Source of the DNA: Marinobacter confluentis
GTDB taxonomy: Bacteria > Pseudomonadota > Gammaproteobacteria > Pseudomonadales > Oleiphilaceae
DNA length: 64,000 bases
NCBI RefSeq assembly: GCF_004785685.1
Contig: NZ_SRPF01000003.1
Location: 434,001-498,000 of the forward strand
Direction: 5' to 3'
Shown here: one piece after another, positions 8,688 to 18,578 of the stretch
Layout of the letters: every line of letters starts with the position of its first letter
How positions within the stretch are numbered: position 1 is the first letter of the stretch
Program-made: the position numbers and the translations under genes
The notes under the pieces: model-generated
Seen by the model: only the letters and a program-made list of their open reading frames with translations
Database searches by the model: none
Told to the model about the DNA's origin: nothing

Positions 8688-8713
8688 AGCCGGGCTTAGT
8701 ACCCGGCTTTTTT
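8688..8713 (+). terminator. Rho-independent terminator of hsp20
   Basis: AGCCGGG (8688-8694), loop CTTAGTA, CCCGGCT (8702-8708), then a run of six T on the plus strand. It overlaps the last codons of the convergent minus-strand gene, whose stop is at 8696-8698. Confidence 0.85.
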
Positions 8714-9007
8714 CGCGGCGCCTGCGGCTGTCAGAATGTCGGCATAGGCCGTACTGCGACGATGCTGTGAGATCAGGTCGAGAATGGTCTCGCCATGTTC
8801 ATTCACGCCATTCAGATTCCGGCCTGCCTCAACGAAGAATCCGATAAAACGCTCAAAATCCTCGGCCCGCATGGCCTGATAGGCTTTTAGCAGGGCGTTG
8901 AAGTCAGGGTCGATCGCCTTGTCATAGGGTTCGATCGCCAGAAAGCTTTTTACCCGCTCGTCGCTCCATTCCTCGCCAATTACTTTCGGTTTGTCTGGTC
9001 CGCTCAT
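8696..9007 (-). CDS. Conserved hypothetical protein, PA4642-like family
   Basis: 103 residues, soluble, no signal peptide. It has the pattern I recall for the Pseudomonas PA4642-like family: W-x-DERV-x-SFL near residues 14-23, LLKAYQAMRAEDFERFIGFF at 39-58, then an ankyrin-like stretch NGVNEHGETILDLISQHRRS. The family has no assigned function. The 3' end overlaps the hsp20 terminator, so the two convergent genes share their ends. It is separated by about 70 bases from pomB and could be read from its own promoter. Confidence 0.72.
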   Translation of the reverse strand: MSGPDKPKVIGEEWSDERVKSFLAIEPYDKAIDPDFNALLKAYQAMRAEDFERFIGFFVEAGRNLNGVNEHGETILDLISQHRRSTAYADILTAAGAAKKAGY

Positions 9008-9079
9008 CAGGGATCTCTCAATGGTTTAAGGATGGTTTAGTATCAGGGGCAGACAGTATAAAGATCTGGAGGCCGGGCG

Positions 9080-9913
9080 TCAGGGCATGATTTCCACTGG
9101 CAGGTCCCCTGCGGGCATACTGTCGTCGCATTCCGGGTTACGGATGGCAATTTCCACCCGGCGGTTGCGGGCGCGGTTTTCCGGCGTATCGTTGGCAACC
9201 AGTGGGTTGGTCTCCGCGCGCCCGGCCGCAACCACCCTCTCGGCGGGCACATTACGGTTCATCACCAGTTCGTGAACCACTGACACCGCCCTGGCAGCGG
9301 ACAGATCCCAATTCGAGCGGTAGCGGCCACTGGATATCGGACGGTCGTCGGTGTACCCGGCAACCACCACATCCCCCGTACAGGCCGACAGAACATCGAC
9401 GACGCGTTCAATAATCGGCAGCATTTCCGGCTTCATCTCCGCCTCGCCGGAACGGAAAGCGGCGTCCTCGGCAAACCGTATGATCACCTGCTCCTGATCA
9501 TAATTCACACTCAGATCACCAGAAGCCACTTCCGTCTCCAGTTCCTGAATCAGCGCCGACGCAAGATCAATGATCCCGCCCGAGATTTTTGTCGGGGCAT
9601 CGCCGTCATCCCGCTCGTCAATAATTGCCGGCTGAGGCTCATCAACGGGGTCGGCCGGAGCAGCTGGCGCAGGCTCTGTGGCGATTACCGAAACCGGCCG
9701 CCCGCCGGGAACATCGGTCAGCACTGGCGTACCGCCCAGGGCAACGGTCATGGAATTGGCCATGGCCCGGTATTTCTCAACGTCCATTTCAGCAAAGGAC
9801 AGCAGCAGGATAAAAAAGGTCAGCAGCAGGGTGGCCAGGTCGGCAAAGGTCACGATCCAGGCGGGGGAACCACGACTGTGTTTTTTTGACCGGGCTGGCT
9901 GCTTCAGCATCAC
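9080..9913 (-). CDS. pomB: Flagellar motor stator protein PomB/MotB family
   Basis: 277 residues. A short basic N-terminus is followed by one membrane helix with the ion-carrying Asp in WIVTFADLATLLLTFFILLL (about residues 19-38), the plug-like segment after SFAEMDVEKYRAM, and a C-terminal OmpA-like peptidoglycan-binding domain (VVVAGYTDDRPI, NWDLSAARAVSVV, NRRVEIAI). With PomA it forms the stator that anchors to the cell wall and converts ion flow into rotation. The SFAEMD sequence resembles sodium-type PomB more than proton-type E. coli MotB. It follows pomA with a 3-base gap. Confidence 0.92.
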   Translation of the reverse strand: MMLKQPARSKKHSRGSPAWIVTFADLATLLLTFFILLLSFAEMDVEKYRAMANSMTVALGGTPVLTDVPGGRPVSVIATEPAPAAPADPVDEPQPAIIDERDDGDAPTKISGGIIDLASALIQELETEVASGDLSVNYDQEQVIIRFAEDAAFRSGEAEMKPEMLPIIERVVDVLSACTGDVVVAGYTDDRPISSGRYRSNWDLSAARAVSVVHELVMNRNVPAERVVAAGRAETNPLVANDTPENRARNRRVEIAIRNPECDDSMPAGDLPVEIMP

Positions 9914-9916
9914 AAA

Positions 9917-10690
9917 TCAGCCCCTCCGCTCCGGCGCCAGGGCGGCACGGTGCTCCGGGGTGACAAAAGAAGACAGCATTTCGGTCATCACCCGTGGGTT
10001 TTCACCGCGCATGATGTTGCGCATGGAGGTGGTGATCAGTACCTGGTTACGGGCTTCGTCTTCGGCCTTCAGTTGCAGCTTGTCCGCCAGCGGCAGGGCA
10101 ATCAGCTGGGCAATGAAAGCGCCGTAAAGGGTTGTCAGCAGCGCAATGGCCATGGCGGGGCCAATTGACGAAGGATCATCCAGAGTGTTGAGCATCTGTA
10201 CCAGGCCCACCAGCGTGCCCAGCATGCCGATAGCCGGTGCCGATTCGCCGATCCCACGAAAGACCCTTTCGGCGACGTCATAGCGTTCTGCGGTCTGTTG
10301 AATCTCGTGGGTAAGGATTTCCTCAATCAACTCGGGCGGGTGGCCGTCCACACACAGGTTGATCGCTTTTCTGAGAAACTCGGTGTCGGTCTGGTGGTTC
10401 TCCAGCCCCAGAATGCCTTCTTTACGCACCACCGCCGCCAGCGAACTGACTTCCTGAATCAAGGCTGACGGCTGGACCATGCGGTCGGTGAAGGCCGAGG
10501 CCATGGCCAGGCGGAAGGCGCTCATCACTGAAGGCAGGCGAAACTTGATCAGCGTGACTGCCGCTGTGCCACCAATCACAATGGCGAGGCCGGGCAGGTT
10601 CAAAAAGGTGAGTGCGGAGGCATTCGACAGCATGGCCAGAATGACAATCAATATGCCTGCCAGCAGGCCAACAAGGGTCAGAATATCCAT
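9917..10690 (-). CDS. pomA: Flagellar motor stator protein PomA/MotA family
   Basis: 257 residues with four predicted membrane helices and a large cytoplasmic loop between the second and third. Diagnostic segments are ATPase-like GGTAAVTLIKF, LVDGHPPELIEEIL-type loop (here CVDGHPPELIEEIL), and the conserved GESAPAIGMLGTLVGLVQML around helix 3, then LLTTLYGAFIAQLIALPLADK in helix 4. Length and sequence are those of PomA (about 253), shorter than E. coli MotA (295). It is the ion-channel partner of pomB and the first gene of a two-gene unit. Confidence 0.93.
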   Translation of the reverse strand: MDILTLVGLLAGILIVILAMLSNASALTFLNLPGLAIVIGGTAAVTLIKFRLPSVMSAFRLAMASAFTDRMVQPSALIQEVSSLAAVVRKEGILGLENHQTDTEFLRKAINLCVDGHPPELIEEILTHEIQQTAERYDVAERVFRGIGESAPAIGMLGTLVGLVQMLNTLDDPSSIGPAMAIALLTTLYGAFIAQLIALPLADKLQLKAEDEARNQVLITTSMRNIMRGENPRVMTEMLSSFVTPEHRAALAPERRG

Positions 10691-10776
10691 CGGAAACCTT
10701 ACAAAGTGCGTTTACACCTGCAGAGCATAGTCCATCTGGCCCGAATGGGCCTTCCCGTGGCCGCCGTCTGCGCCCG

Positions 10777-11604
10777 CTATTCCGTTCTCAGGGCATGGAT
10801 CACGCTGGCGGTATCCGGCCTGATGCCCCGCCAGATCCGGAAGGATTCCGCCGCCTGCTCCACCAGCATGCCAAGCCCGTCAAACACCCGGGTGGCGCCC
10901 TGATCCAGCGCCCACTGATTGAACGGCGTGTTATCCAGGGAATACATCATGTCGTAGACCACGGTGTCCGGTGCAACCACCGTCGGGGACAGTGGCGGCA
11001 AATCACCCTGAAGGCTGGCGCTGGTGCCGTTGATAATCACATCATAGGCCTGGCAGGGCGCCTCAAATCCACAGGCGTCAACCGCGGTATCACCGGCGAC
11101 ACCGGCAAACAGTGTCATCAGGCCCTGTGCCTTCGACACCGTGCGATTGGCGATGGTGAGCCCCGCCGGCTTCTGGTCCAGCAGCGGCCCCAGAGCGCCG
11201 CGCACCGCGCCGCCAGCCCCGAGAATCAGCACCCGGGCGCCGGCAAGGGCAACACCGTGGTTATGCACAAGGTCGGTAACCAGGCCCTTACCGTCAGTGT
11301 TGTCGGCGGTCAGATGTTTTTCGGCATCCAGATACAGTGTATTGGCAGCGCCTGCCTGCCTGGCCCGCTCGGTGCGCCGGTCAGCCAGTTCCCAGGCCTG
11401 CTCCTTGAAGGGCACCGTAACATTCAGGCCCTGTCCACCACGGGCAAAAAAATCATTAACCACGCCGGTAAAACCGTCCAATGGCGCCTGGATTGCGGTG
11501 TATTCGATATTCTCCCCGGTCTGCCGGGCAAACAGGCTGTGGATACGGGGGGACTTGCTGTGGCTGATCGGGTGTCCGACCACGGCATAAAGGCCTTTAT
11601 CCAT
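10777..11604 (-). CDS. aroE: Shikimate dehydrogenase (NADP+)
   Basis: 275 residues. It reduces 3-dehydroshikimate to shikimate with NADPH in the aromatic amino acid pathway. Substrate-site motifs are [11 protein letters not shown] (about 9-19) and [11 protein letters not shown] with the catalytic Lys near residue 69. The nucleotide-binding GAGGAVRG follows around 130 and NRTVSKA about 24 residues later, matching the NADP-binding basic patch. The start overlaps the 3' end of hemF by 8 bases, so hemF and aroE are co-transcribed, as in Pseudomonas. Confidence 0.95.
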   Translation of the reverse strand: MDKGLYAVVGHPISHSKSPRIHSLFARQTGENIEYTAIQAPLDGFTGVVNDFFARGGQGLNVTVPFKEQAWELADRRTERARQAGAANTLYLDAEKHLTADNTDGKGLVTDLVHNHGVALAGARVLILGAGGAVRGALGPLLDQKPAGLTIANRTVSKAQGLMTLFAGVAGDTAVDACGFEAPCQAYDVIINGTSASLQGDLPPLSPTVVAPDTVVYDMMYSLDNTPFNQWALDQGATRVFDGLGMLVEQAAESFRIWRGIRPDTASVIHALRTE

Positions 11605-12523
11605 GTCCCTGCTCCAGCCAGTCGCGACCGGTCAGGAAATAGTCGGTCAGTCTTGCTTCTTCGGACCCGGGTTCCGGGCTGTAATCGTATTCCCAGCGCA
11701 CCAGCGGCGGCAGCGACATCAGGATGGATTCCGTGCGGCCGCCGGACTGGAGTCCGAACAGTGTGCCCCGGTCATACACCAGGTTGAATTCCACGTAACG
11801 GCCCCGGCGATACAGCTGAAACTGCCGGTGAGCATCGCTGAAAGGGGTGTCCTTGCGGGCCTGGACGATGGGTTCGTAGGCCTCAATGTAGCTGTCACCA
11901 ACGGATCGCATCAGTGCAAAATCCTGCCCGAAATCTCCCGTGTTATGGTCATCGAAAAACAGGCCGCCAACGCCCCGAGGTTCGTCCCGGTGCTTCAGGT
12001 AAAAATAGTCGTCGCACCAGTTCTTAAACTCCTGGTAGAGGGTGTCGCCGAAGGGGTCGCAGGCGGCTTTGGCGACCCGGTGCCAGTGCACACAGTCGTC
12101 ATCGAATCCGTAGTAGGGTGTCAGGTCATAACCGCCGCCAAACCAGTAAACCGGATCACCGCCTTCCGGTGTCGCGATGAAAAACCGGACGTTGGCGTGG
12201 GACGTGGGCACAAAGGGATTGTGGGGGTGAATCACCAGCGATACGCCCATCGCCTGCCAGGGGGCGCCGGCCAGATGGGGCCGATGAGCCGTTGCCGAGG
12301 CGGGCATGGTTTCACCCATGACGTGGGAAAAGTTCACCCCGCCTTTTTCGAACACCTTCCCGTTGTTGATCACGCGGCTTTTTCCACCGCCGCCTTCCGG
12401 GCGATCCCAGGCATCGGTTTCAAAACGCCCCTCGCCATCGGCTGCCGCCAATCGCCGACAGATGCTTTCCTGAAGGCCAAGCAGATACTGCTTAACGGCT
12501 TCGACGTCGGGTTGTTGACTCAT
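11597..12523 (-). CDS. hemF: Oxygen-dependent coproporphyrinogen III oxidase
   Basis: 308 residues. It decarboxylates coproporphyrinogen III to protoporphyrinogen IX, using oxygen, in haem synthesis. The family signature runs through [20 protein letters not shown], followed by [20 protein letters not shown] and [28 protein letters not shown] and [12 protein letters not shown] are also conserved. Length equals the usual 300-310. It lies nine bases downstream of tsaC and overlaps aroE. Confidence 0.96.
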   Translation of the reverse strand: MSQQPDVEAVKQYLLGLQESICRRLAAADGEGRFETDAWDRPEGGGGKSRVINNGKVFEKGGVNFSHVMGETMPASATAHRPHLAGAPWQAMGVSLVIHPHNPFVPTSHANVRFFIATPEGGDPVYWFGGGYDLTPYYGFDDDCVHWHRVAKAACDPFGDTLYQEFKNWCDDYFYLKHRDEPRGVGGLFFDDHNTGDFGQDFALMRSVGDSYIEAYEPIVQARKDTPFSDAHRQFQLYRRGRYVEFNLVYDRGTLFGLQSGGRTESILMSLPPLVRWEYDYSPEPGSEEARLTDYFLTGRDWLEQGHG

Positions 12524-12531
12524 GAATACTC

Positions 12532-13107
12532 CTAGCGCAGCTGGTCTCCGCTGACGATATCAATGATTGTGCTGGGTTTTCGATGCCCGCCAAGTTGACC
12601 GGACACCAGGCGGTCGACGCCTGACGGGAAATAACGACGAACCTGCCACGAGTGCCGCGCCGGCTGCCGCCCTGCCGGGTTGGCCGAGGTTGACACCAGC
12701 GGCGTGCCGGCCGCCTCGCAAAGTGCGCGCACCAGGGGATGATCACTGACCCTCACGGCAATGGAAGAATGGCGTCCCCGAACCTCCTGCGGAATCTGGT
12801 TCAGACGGTCTGGCAGCAGGCAGGTAAATGGCCCTGGCCAGTAACTCATGGCCTTGTTCTGCTGATCTTCAGGTAGCGGGTCCAGAAGAAACCGTACCTG
12901 TTCAACCGAACCGGCGACCACAATCAGCCCCTTTTCCAAGGGCCTTTGTTTCAGCGCAAGAATGCGTTCGACGGCGTCTGCGTTCCAGGGGTCACATCCT
13001 AACCCCCACACAGCTTCGGTTGGATAGGCGATAACACCGCCGGAACGAAGCGTTTGCACAGCCTGTGACAGCTGCCAGTTAGACATGGGTTGGGTCGATG
13101 GTTTCAT
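12532..13107 (-). CDS. tsaC: Threonylcarbamoyl-AMP synthase (YrdC/Sua5 domain)
   Basis: 191 residues. It makes threonylcarbamoyl-AMP from threonine, bicarbonate and ATP, the first step of t6A formation at position 37 of ANN-decoding tRNAs. The YrdC fold shows [49 protein letters not shown] and [12 protein letters not shown]. The start is not settled: ATG 13107 adds seven residues relative to ATG 13086 (MSNWQL), and neither has a good Shine-Dalgarno site. It is followed by hemF as in Pseudomonas, but without the qor gene found between them there. Confidence 0.93.
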   Translation of the reverse strand: MKPSTQPMSNWQLSQAVQTLRSGGVIAYPTEAVWGLGCDPWNADAVERILALKQRPLEKGLIVVAGSVEQVRFLLDPLPEDQQNKAMSYWPGPFTCLLPDRLNQIPQEVRGRHSSIAVRVSDHPLVRALCEAAGTPLVSTSANPAGRQPARHSWQVRRYFPSGVDRLVSGQLGGHRKPSTIIDIVSGDQLR

Positions 13108-13146
13108 ATCAGATCAGACAGGTTGATTCCTTGGGTACCACTGCGC

Positions 13147-14298
13147 TCAGGCAATGCGCTGGAACCCGCCGGGGGCTGAGTCTACCAGGCCCTGAAGCTC
13201 CAGCAATAACAGAGACTGCATCAATTGGTCTGCCGGCAGACCGGTGATGGAGCACAGGTCGTCGGTTGACTGTGGATCATACCCTAAAGCATCCAGAACG
13301 GCGATTTCACGGGGCTCCAGCCCGGAAGTTGCAGACCCGCCGGAAACGGATTCCGGAACGATCGACGACCAGCCGCTTTCGAACTCATTGAAAATGTCGT
13401 CCACGGTTTCGACCAGCACGGCGCCCTGACGGATCAGTTCATGGCAGCCCCGGGCCATGGGATTGTGGATCGACCCGGGAATTGCAAACACTTCCCGCCC
13501 CTGTTCCAGGGCCAACCGGGCGGTGATCAGGGAACCGCTTTTCAGGCCGGCTTCAACCACCAGAATGCCGCGGCCAAGGCCACTGATGATCCGGTTGCGC
13601 TGGGGAAAGTGGGCGGGGCGAGCGTCAGTGCCCGGCGGATATTCCGACACCAGCAGACCATTGGCCACCACGCGGCTGGCCAGGGCCCTGTGGCGGTAGG
13701 GGTAGGGTTGATCAATGCCATTACCGATCACCGCAATGGTCGGGAAACCCGCATCCAGCGCACCCGCGTGGGCGGCGCCGTCCACGCCCAGCGCCAGGCC
13801 ACTGGTAACCAACAGGCCACGCTGCCCCAACGCAGCGGCAAAGGCCCTGGCATGTTCAAGCCCGGCCCGGCTGGCATTACGGCTACCAACGATACCAACC
13901 TGGGGTTGACCAATCAGCGCACGGTCACCTTTCAGATAAAGCACCAGGGGCGCATCGTGAATATGGCGCAAACTTTCGGGGTAATCGCTGTCGGCCCTGG
14001 TCATCAGGTCGATCTGGTGATGCTGGCAATCCCGGTAGATGGCCAGGGCTTTCGCCACCAGGGGATGACTTGCATGGCCGCTCTGCCAGGCTTCAATGGC
14101 GCTGATGGTCTCCGCCTGAAGGCCAATGGCACGCAGGGTGGCCGAGTTACAATCCGCCAGTCGGGAAAGGTCACCAAGGCGCTCCTGCACAGCCTGCTGT
14201 CGTTTGCGTCCGAACTTTGGCAGGCAGGACACAAGCAACCAGAATCCGGTCTGTGATCCGAGAAGCTGCGCATCTGTGGCAGCAGATAGTGAGGGCAT
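13147..14298 (-). CDS. dprA: DNA-processing protein DprA/Smf
   Basis: 383 residues from ATG 14298, which has AAGGA eight bases upstream. An ATG three codons earlier (14307) is also possible. DprA binds incoming single-stranded DNA and loads RecA during transformation. The Rossmann-like core shows VGIVGSRNASRAGLEHARAF, TSGLALGVDGAAHAGAL, VIGNGIDQPYPYRHRAL, SEYPPGTDARPAHFPQRNRI and GSLITARLALEQGREVFAIPG. A C-terminal winged-helix-like DprA domain follows (IAVLDALGYDPQSTDDLC). Length is normal for proteobacteria. It sits downstream of a terminator that ends the tsaP-like gene. Confidence 0.95.
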   Translation of the reverse strand: MPSLSAATDAQLLGSQTGFWLLVSCLPKFGRKRQQAVQERLGDLSRLADCNSATLRAIGLQAETISAIEAWQSGHASHPLVAKALAIYRDCQHHQIDLMTRADSDYPESLRHIHDAPLVLYLKGDRALIGQPQVGIVGSRNASRAGLEHARAFAAALGQRGLLVTSGLALGVDGAAHAGALDAGFPTIAVIGNGIDQPYPYRHRALASRVVANGLLVSEYPPGTDARPAHFPQRNRIISGLGRGILVVEAGLKSGSLITARLALEQGREVFAIPGSIHNPMARGCHELIRQGAVLVETVDDIFNEFESGWSSIVPESVSGGSATSGLEPREIAVLDALGYDPQSTDDLCSITGLPADQLMQSLLLLELQGLVDSAPGGFQRIA

Positions 14299-14373
14299 TG
14301 GCTCCATCCTTGGTGTTGACCGTGTCTAAATAGTCGCGCCATCCTGGCGTGAGTATCGGAAATTATGACACAA

Positions 14374-14401
14374 AAAAAGAGCCGCTAGGGCGGCTCTTTT
14401 T
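14374..14401. terminator. Bidirectional hairpin terminator between the LysM gene and dprA
   Basis: AAAAGAGCCGC (14375-14385), loop TAGG, GCGGCTCTTTT (14390-14400). T-runs follow in both directions, with the minus-strand run at 14378-14372, so it can terminate the minus-strand LysM transcript 46 bases after its stop. Confidence 0.85.
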
Positions 14402-14446
14402 CTGACTGCAAACCGGCTGGCGGCTGCCAGCGGTCGGTTCAGGCCA

Positions 14447-15463
14447 TCAGGGGTTGGTGACCTTGTCGCCTACCGACAGCGGCCGGCTCGCCTGGAGCAT
14501 CAGGCCATAGCTCATCTTCTCATAGGTCTGGAAAATCATCATCAGGCCGGCGCGCTCAGACGGCAGTTCGATGGTTTCATTGGTGACCGGATCGCGAACC
14601 AGGTTGCCGGTTTTCAGAACCGCCAGCACATTGCCCGGCTTGAGGCCTTCGCGCTCGCCGCGGTTGATGGCGACAACGTCGAACTGGCCGATCTGGGTAA
14701 CACCACCCTCAACGGAAATCATCTGGCCTTCAATTTCGGAATCCGGCGGGCTGGGAACGAAGCTGGTAGTAATACGACGCTCTTCGCTGACCAAAAGGCG
14801 GTCCCCAATGCGGACTTCCTGATTGGATTTCTTCAGCATCATGGTGAGCACATCGCCGTTTTCCCGGGTAATCTCACCCTGGCCGATGCTGCGGGCTTCA
14901 AGACCCAGGAATTCGCCGGTTTCCGGGTCGCGGAACTCACGACTGCGGCGGAATACACCGACGTTGTCCGCCGGCTTTTCGCCCCGGGCATACACCTTGT
15001 CACCGGCGCCGGTGACGATGCGGCCATCCTCGCCTTCCAGAATGTAAGGAGCCCCGTTCAGTTCATCGACATCCACAATCCGGGTTTCAGACAGGAAGCT
15101 GTTAATGGCGTCCAACGGTATAGCCGGAATTGGCGTATCGATGGGCTCTGAGCGTACCTTCGGAGACAATCTGACAACATCAGAGCTGGAAACCTTGGTG
15201 ACCCGCGGCTTCCCGTCTATGTACACCAACGCCAGGCGGTCGCCTGGATAGATAAGATGCGGATTCTCAACCTGCGGATTCACGTGCCAGATTTCCGGCC
15301 AGTACCACGGGTTATTCAGAAACCGGGCCGAAATATCCCAAAGGGTGTCACCCTTAACGACAGTGTAACGCTCGGGATGGTCGGACCTGAGCTCCGGTTG
15401 GGCGTGGGCCCAGGAGGTTATTAGCAGCATGCCAGCTGCCAGAGCGTACAGCAGTTTCCTCAT
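14447..15463 (-). CDS. tsaP: LysM-domain periplasmic protein, TsaP-like
   Basis: 338 residues. A signal peptide MRKLLYALAAGMLLITSWAHA is followed directly by a LysM peptidoglycan-binding domain (YTVVKGDTLWDISARFLNN to HLIYPGDRLALVY, about residues 33-82). The remaining 250 residues are beta-rich with no catalytic motif. Position and architecture match Pseudomonas PA0020, known as TsaP, which anchors the type IV pilus secretin to the cell wall. No pilus genes lie in this window, so the role is inferred from family and synteny. It is divergent from def. Confidence 0.8.
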   Translation of the reverse strand: MRKLLYALAAGMLLITSWAHAQPELRSDHPERYTVVKGDTLWDISARFLNNPWYWPEIWHVNPQVENPHLIYPGDRLALVYIDGKPRVTKVSSSDVVRLSPKVRSEPIDTPIPAIPLDAINSFLSETRIVDVDELNGAPYILEGEDGRIVTGAGDKVYARGEKPADNVGVFRRSREFRDPETGEFLGLEARSIGQGEITRENGDVLTMMLKKSNQEVRIGDRLLVSEERRITTSFVPSPPDSEIEGQMISVEGGVTQIGQFDVVAINRGEREGLKPGNVLAVLKTGNLVRDPVTNETIELPSERAGLMMIFQTYEKMSYGLMLQASRPLSVGDKVTNP

Positions 15464-15835
15464 TGTTAAATCCTTGATCGCGTGCCTCGAATCCGCAGAT
15501 TCTGTTCTTGTATGCAGCCATTACTCTGGCGTCTATACCACTACTATAGAAGAACTCTCGCAAATTGTGATGTTATCTTTTGTTCTTCCAGTAAATTCTA
15601 TCTTCCTGCTGAAAGTTTTTGCCTATCAACTGTTCAGTTTGTACTCAATGAGCGAGTTGAGGGATAATACCGCTTACAAGCCGTTTCGTCCGTTGAATTT
15701 CGCTCTTTTATCCCGATCATAATAGTCACGGGAATAGAAAATGCGCAGTACGCTGTCGCAATTCAGAGACGATATTCACACCGTTACAAATCATAACGGT
15801 TAAAACCAGTCATCCAGACCAAAAGTTTAAGCGCC
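15464..15835. other. Divergent A+T-rich intergenic region between the LysM gene and def
   Basis: 372 bases without a convincing gene. A candidate plus-strand promoter for def reads TTGAAT (15693-15698), a 19-base spacer, CATAAT (15718-15723). The spacer is longer than ideal. Several TATAG/TATAC steps around 15535-15550 could serve the minus-strand gene, but none has a good -35. The short ORF that crosses it begins antisense inside the LysM gene and looks spurious. Confidence 0.45.
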
Positions 15836-16339
15836 ATGATTCTAGAGATTCTTGAATATCCAGACCCTCGCCTGCGAACCATCGCCAAACCGGTGGACGA
15901 GGTGACAGACGAGACCCGGAAGCTGATCGACGACATGTTCGAAACCATGTACGAAGCACCGGGCATTGGCCTTGCCGCGACCCAGGTCAACGTACACAAG
16001 CAGATCATCGTGATGGACCTGTCAGAGGATAAGAGCGAGCCACGGGTATTTATCAACCCCGAGATCGAAGTGCTCGAGGGCGAACTGGAAGACATGCAGG
16101 AAGGCTGCCTGTCAGTGCCCGGCTTCTACGAGGACGTATCCCGCATTGAGCACTGCATGATTCGGGCACTGGACCGTAACGGCGAGCCGTTTGAAATCGA
16201 GGCCCGGGGCCTGCTAGCGGTGTGCATCCAGCATGAGATGGACCACCTGAACGGCAAGCTGTTCGTGGACTACCTGAGTTCACTGAAACGCACCCGTATT
16301 CGCAAGAAGCTGGAAAAACTCCATAAGAAGAGCGCCTGA
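15836..16339 (+). CDS. def: Peptide deformylase
   Basis: 167 residues. It removes the N-formyl group from nascent proteins, with an Fe2+/Zn2+ centre. All three family motifs are present: GIGLAATQV (about 43-51), EGCLSVPG with the metal-binding Cys (about 88-95), and [12 protein letters not shown] with the two metal-binding His and the catalytic Glu (about 131-142). Length is typical (E. coli 169). fmt follows after 8 bases, so the formylation and deformylation enzymes share a transcript with rsmB and trkA. Confidence 0.97.
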   Translation: MILEILEYPDPRLRTIAKPVDEVTDETRKLIDDMFETMYEAPGIGLAATQVNVHKQIIVMDLSEDKSEPRVFINPEIEVLEGELEDMQEGCLSVPGFYEDVSRIEHCMIRALDRNGEPFEIEARGLLAVCIQHEMDHLNGKLFVDYLSSLKRTRIRKKLEKLHKKSA

Positions 16340-16347
16340 TCATTCCT

Positions 16348-17283
16348 GTGCGACTCGTTTTTGCCGGCACTCCCGATTTTGCAGCCACCGCCCTGAGGTC
16401 ACTCCTGGAAACCGACCACGAGGTGGTGGCGGTGTATTCCCAGCCGGATCGCCCCTCAGGTCGCGGGCGCAAACTTACACCCAGCCCGGTAAAACAGGTG
16501 GCGCTGAATGCGAACATCCCCGTGTTCCAGCCTGAAAGCCTGAAAACCGCAGAGGCCCAGGAAGAACTGCGCGCCCTGAATGCGGATGTGATGATTGTCG
16601 CCGCCTATGGTCTGATTCTTCCCCAGACCGTTCTGGACATTCCCCGTTTCGGCTGCCTGAACATTCACGCCTCACTGCTTCCCAAATGGCGTGGTGCGGC
16701 CCCGATCCAGCGCGCCATTGCCGCCGGTGATCGCGAAACCGGCATTACCATCATGCAGATGGACGCCGGCCTGGACACTGGCAACATGCTGCTGAAAGCC
16801 GCGACCCCCATCGAAGAATCCGACACCGGCGGCAGCCTGCATGACCGGCTGGCCGACATGGGTGGCAAAGCCATTGTTGAAGCACTGGACGCACTGGAAA
16901 ACGGCACACTGACGCCAGAGGCCCAGAACAACGATAAGGCCTGTTACGCCCACAAGCTGAGCAAGGACGAGGGCCACATAGACTGGACTGAAGACGCCAG
17001 CTCGATTCTTCGAACCATTCGCGCTTTCAACCCATGGCCCGGCACTTACACCGATGCCGACGACCTTCGTATCCGCATCCACGCCGCGGAAGTGATCGAT
17101 ATCACCAGCGACCGCCACCCGGGCACCTTGGTTAACCGCAGCCGGGAGGGCATTGATGTCGCCTGTGGCCTGGACGTGCTTCGCATCACCCGGCTGCAAC
17201 TGCCCGGGTCCCGACCCCAGTCTGTAAGTGATCTGATCAACGGCGGCAAGGACATTCTGCAGCCCGGCCAGGAGCTGGATTGA
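16348..17283 (+). CDS. fmt: Methionyl-tRNA formyltransferase
   Basis: 311 residues from GTG 16348. It transfers a formyl group from 10-formyl-THF to Met-tRNAfMet. The family N-terminus (M)RLVFAGTPDFAA, the substrate segment LNIHASLLPKWRGAAPIQRAI-like (here split at residues 106-126) with the catalytic Asn/His, and the C-terminal anticodon-arm domain with RAFNPWPGTYT are visible. The GTG fits the conserved family start exactly. Its stop overlaps the rsmB start by one base. Confidence 0.96.
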   Translation: MRLVFAGTPDFAATALRSLLETDHEVVAVYSQPDRPSGRGRKLTPSPVKQVALNANIPVFQPESLKTAEAQEELRALNADVMIVAAYGLILPQTVLDIPRFGCLNIHASLLPKWRGAAPIQRAIAAGDRETGITIMQMDAGLDTGNMLLKAATPIEESDTGGSLHDRLADMGGKAIVEALDALENGTLTPEAQNNDKACYAHKLSKDEGHIDWTEDASSILRTIRAFNPWPGTYTDADDLRIRIHAAEVIDITSDRHPGTLVNRSREGIDVACGLDVLRITRLQLPGSRPQSVSDLINGGKDILQPGQELD

Positions 17284-18578
17284 TGGCCGGCCAGCCCATG
17301 CGTGCCGTGGCTGCTCAGGTGATGCTTGCAGTCGAACAGGGCCAGTCCCTGTCGCAATGTCTGCCACCGGCATTGAATCGCCTGCCGGAAAATGACCGCC
17401 CCACGCTCCAGGCACTGTGTTTTGGCACCTGTCGCTGGTTCTTCCGATTGGACGGCGAACTCCAGGGCCGACTGAAAAAACCGCTGAAAGCTGCAGATCG
17501 CGTGGTCCACCATCTGATACTGGTGGCTCTGTTCCAGCTACGCCACAGTCAGCAGGCCACTTACGCCGTACTGAACGAAACCGTCGAAGCCTGCCGCACC
17601 CTGGACAAGCCCCACCTGACCGGGCTGGTCAACGGCGTATTGCGTGCCGCCGAAAGGGAAGGGGAACCGGCGAGCACTAGCGACAGCGTGAATTACTCCC
17701 ATCCCCAGTGGATGGTGGAAAAACTGCGCCATAACTGGCCCCACGACTGGCAAACCATTCTCGACACCAACAACACCCAGGCACCCATGACCCTGAGGGT
17801 CAACGCCCGCCGCTTCAGCCGTGATGGTTATCTGGAATTGCTGTGCGACGCCGGTATTCAGGCCCAGGCCACCCACTTTGCTCCCTATGGCATTCAACTG
17901 GCCGCCCCTGTTCCGGTAGACCGTTTGCCCTATTTTGCCGACGGTGCGGTCAGCGTTCAGGATGAGGCTGCCCAGCTGTGCACCACCCTGCTGAAACTGG
18001 CGCCGGGCCAACGGGTTCTTGACGCCTGCGCGGCCCCCGGTGGCAAAACCTGCGCCATTCTTGAAGCCTGCGACGGCCTGGAAGAAGTGGTCGCGATCGA
18101 CGAATCCGCCGACCGACTGCCCCGGATCGAAGAAAATCTTGAGCGTCTGGATCTGATCGCCAGGGTCCAGCAGGCTGACGCCGCCAACACCGAACAATGG
18201 TGGGACGGAGAGCCTTTTGACCGGATTCTGCTGGATGTTCCCTGCAGCGCCACCGGCGTTATCCGCCGCCACCCGGATATCAAACTGCTGCGGCGGGAAT
18301 CTGATATCGTGCCCCTGGCCGATATACAGCTGTGCCTGCTGACTGCGCTCTGGCTGACCCTGAAACCGGGCGGCCGGCTGGTCTACGCTACCTGTTCGGT
18401 GTTCCCACAGGAGAATCACCGTATAATCCGCAGATTCCTGAAACAAACAGACAATGCGGAACTGCTGGAGCCGGACCTGCTCTGGGGTCGGGATACCGAA
18501 GCCGGGCGACAACTGCTACCGGTTCCGCACAGCCACGACGGCTTTTTCTACGCCGTACTGGAGAAAAACGAGCTATGA
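17283..18578 (+). CDS. rsmB: 16S rRNA (cytosine-967-C5)-methyltransferase RsmB
   Basis: 431 residues from ATG 17283, which shares an A with the fmt stop (TGATG). The N-terminal third is a NusB-like helical RNA-binding domain. The methyltransferase domain begins near residue 240 with the SAM motif [17 protein letters not shown]. Motif [20 protein letters not shown], and motif [14 protein letters not shown], supply the two conserved Cys of m5C methylases. The stop overlaps the trkA start (ATGA). Confidence 0.96.
   Translation: MAGQPMRAVAAQVMLAVEQGQSLSQCLPPALNRLPENDRPTLQALCFGTCRWFFRLDGELQGRLKKPLKAADRVVHHLILVALFQLRHSQQATYAVLNETVEACRTLDKPHLTGLVNGVLRAAEREGEPASTSDSVNYSHPQWMVEKLRHNWPHDWQTILDTNNTQAPMTLRVNARRFSRDGYLELLCDAGIQAQATHFAPYGIQLAAPVPVDRLPYFADGAVSVQDEAAQLCTTLLKLAPGQRVLDACAAPGGKTCAILEACDGLEEVVAIDESADRLPRIEENLERLDLIARVQQADAANTEQWWDGEPFDRILLDVPCSATGVIRRHPDIKLLRRESDIVPLADIQLCLLTALWLTLKPGGRLVYATCSVFPQENHRIIRRFLKQTDNAELLEPDLLWGRDTEAGRQLLPVPHSHDGFFYAVLEKNEL

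Noticed and set aside
10795..11787. 330-codon plus-strand frame across aroE and hemF
   Set aside because: Antisense to two certain genes and crosses their boundary.
15429..15722. 97-codon frame in the LysM gene/def intergenic region
   Set aside because: Begins antisense inside the LysM gene, has no ribosome site and overlaps the likely promoters.
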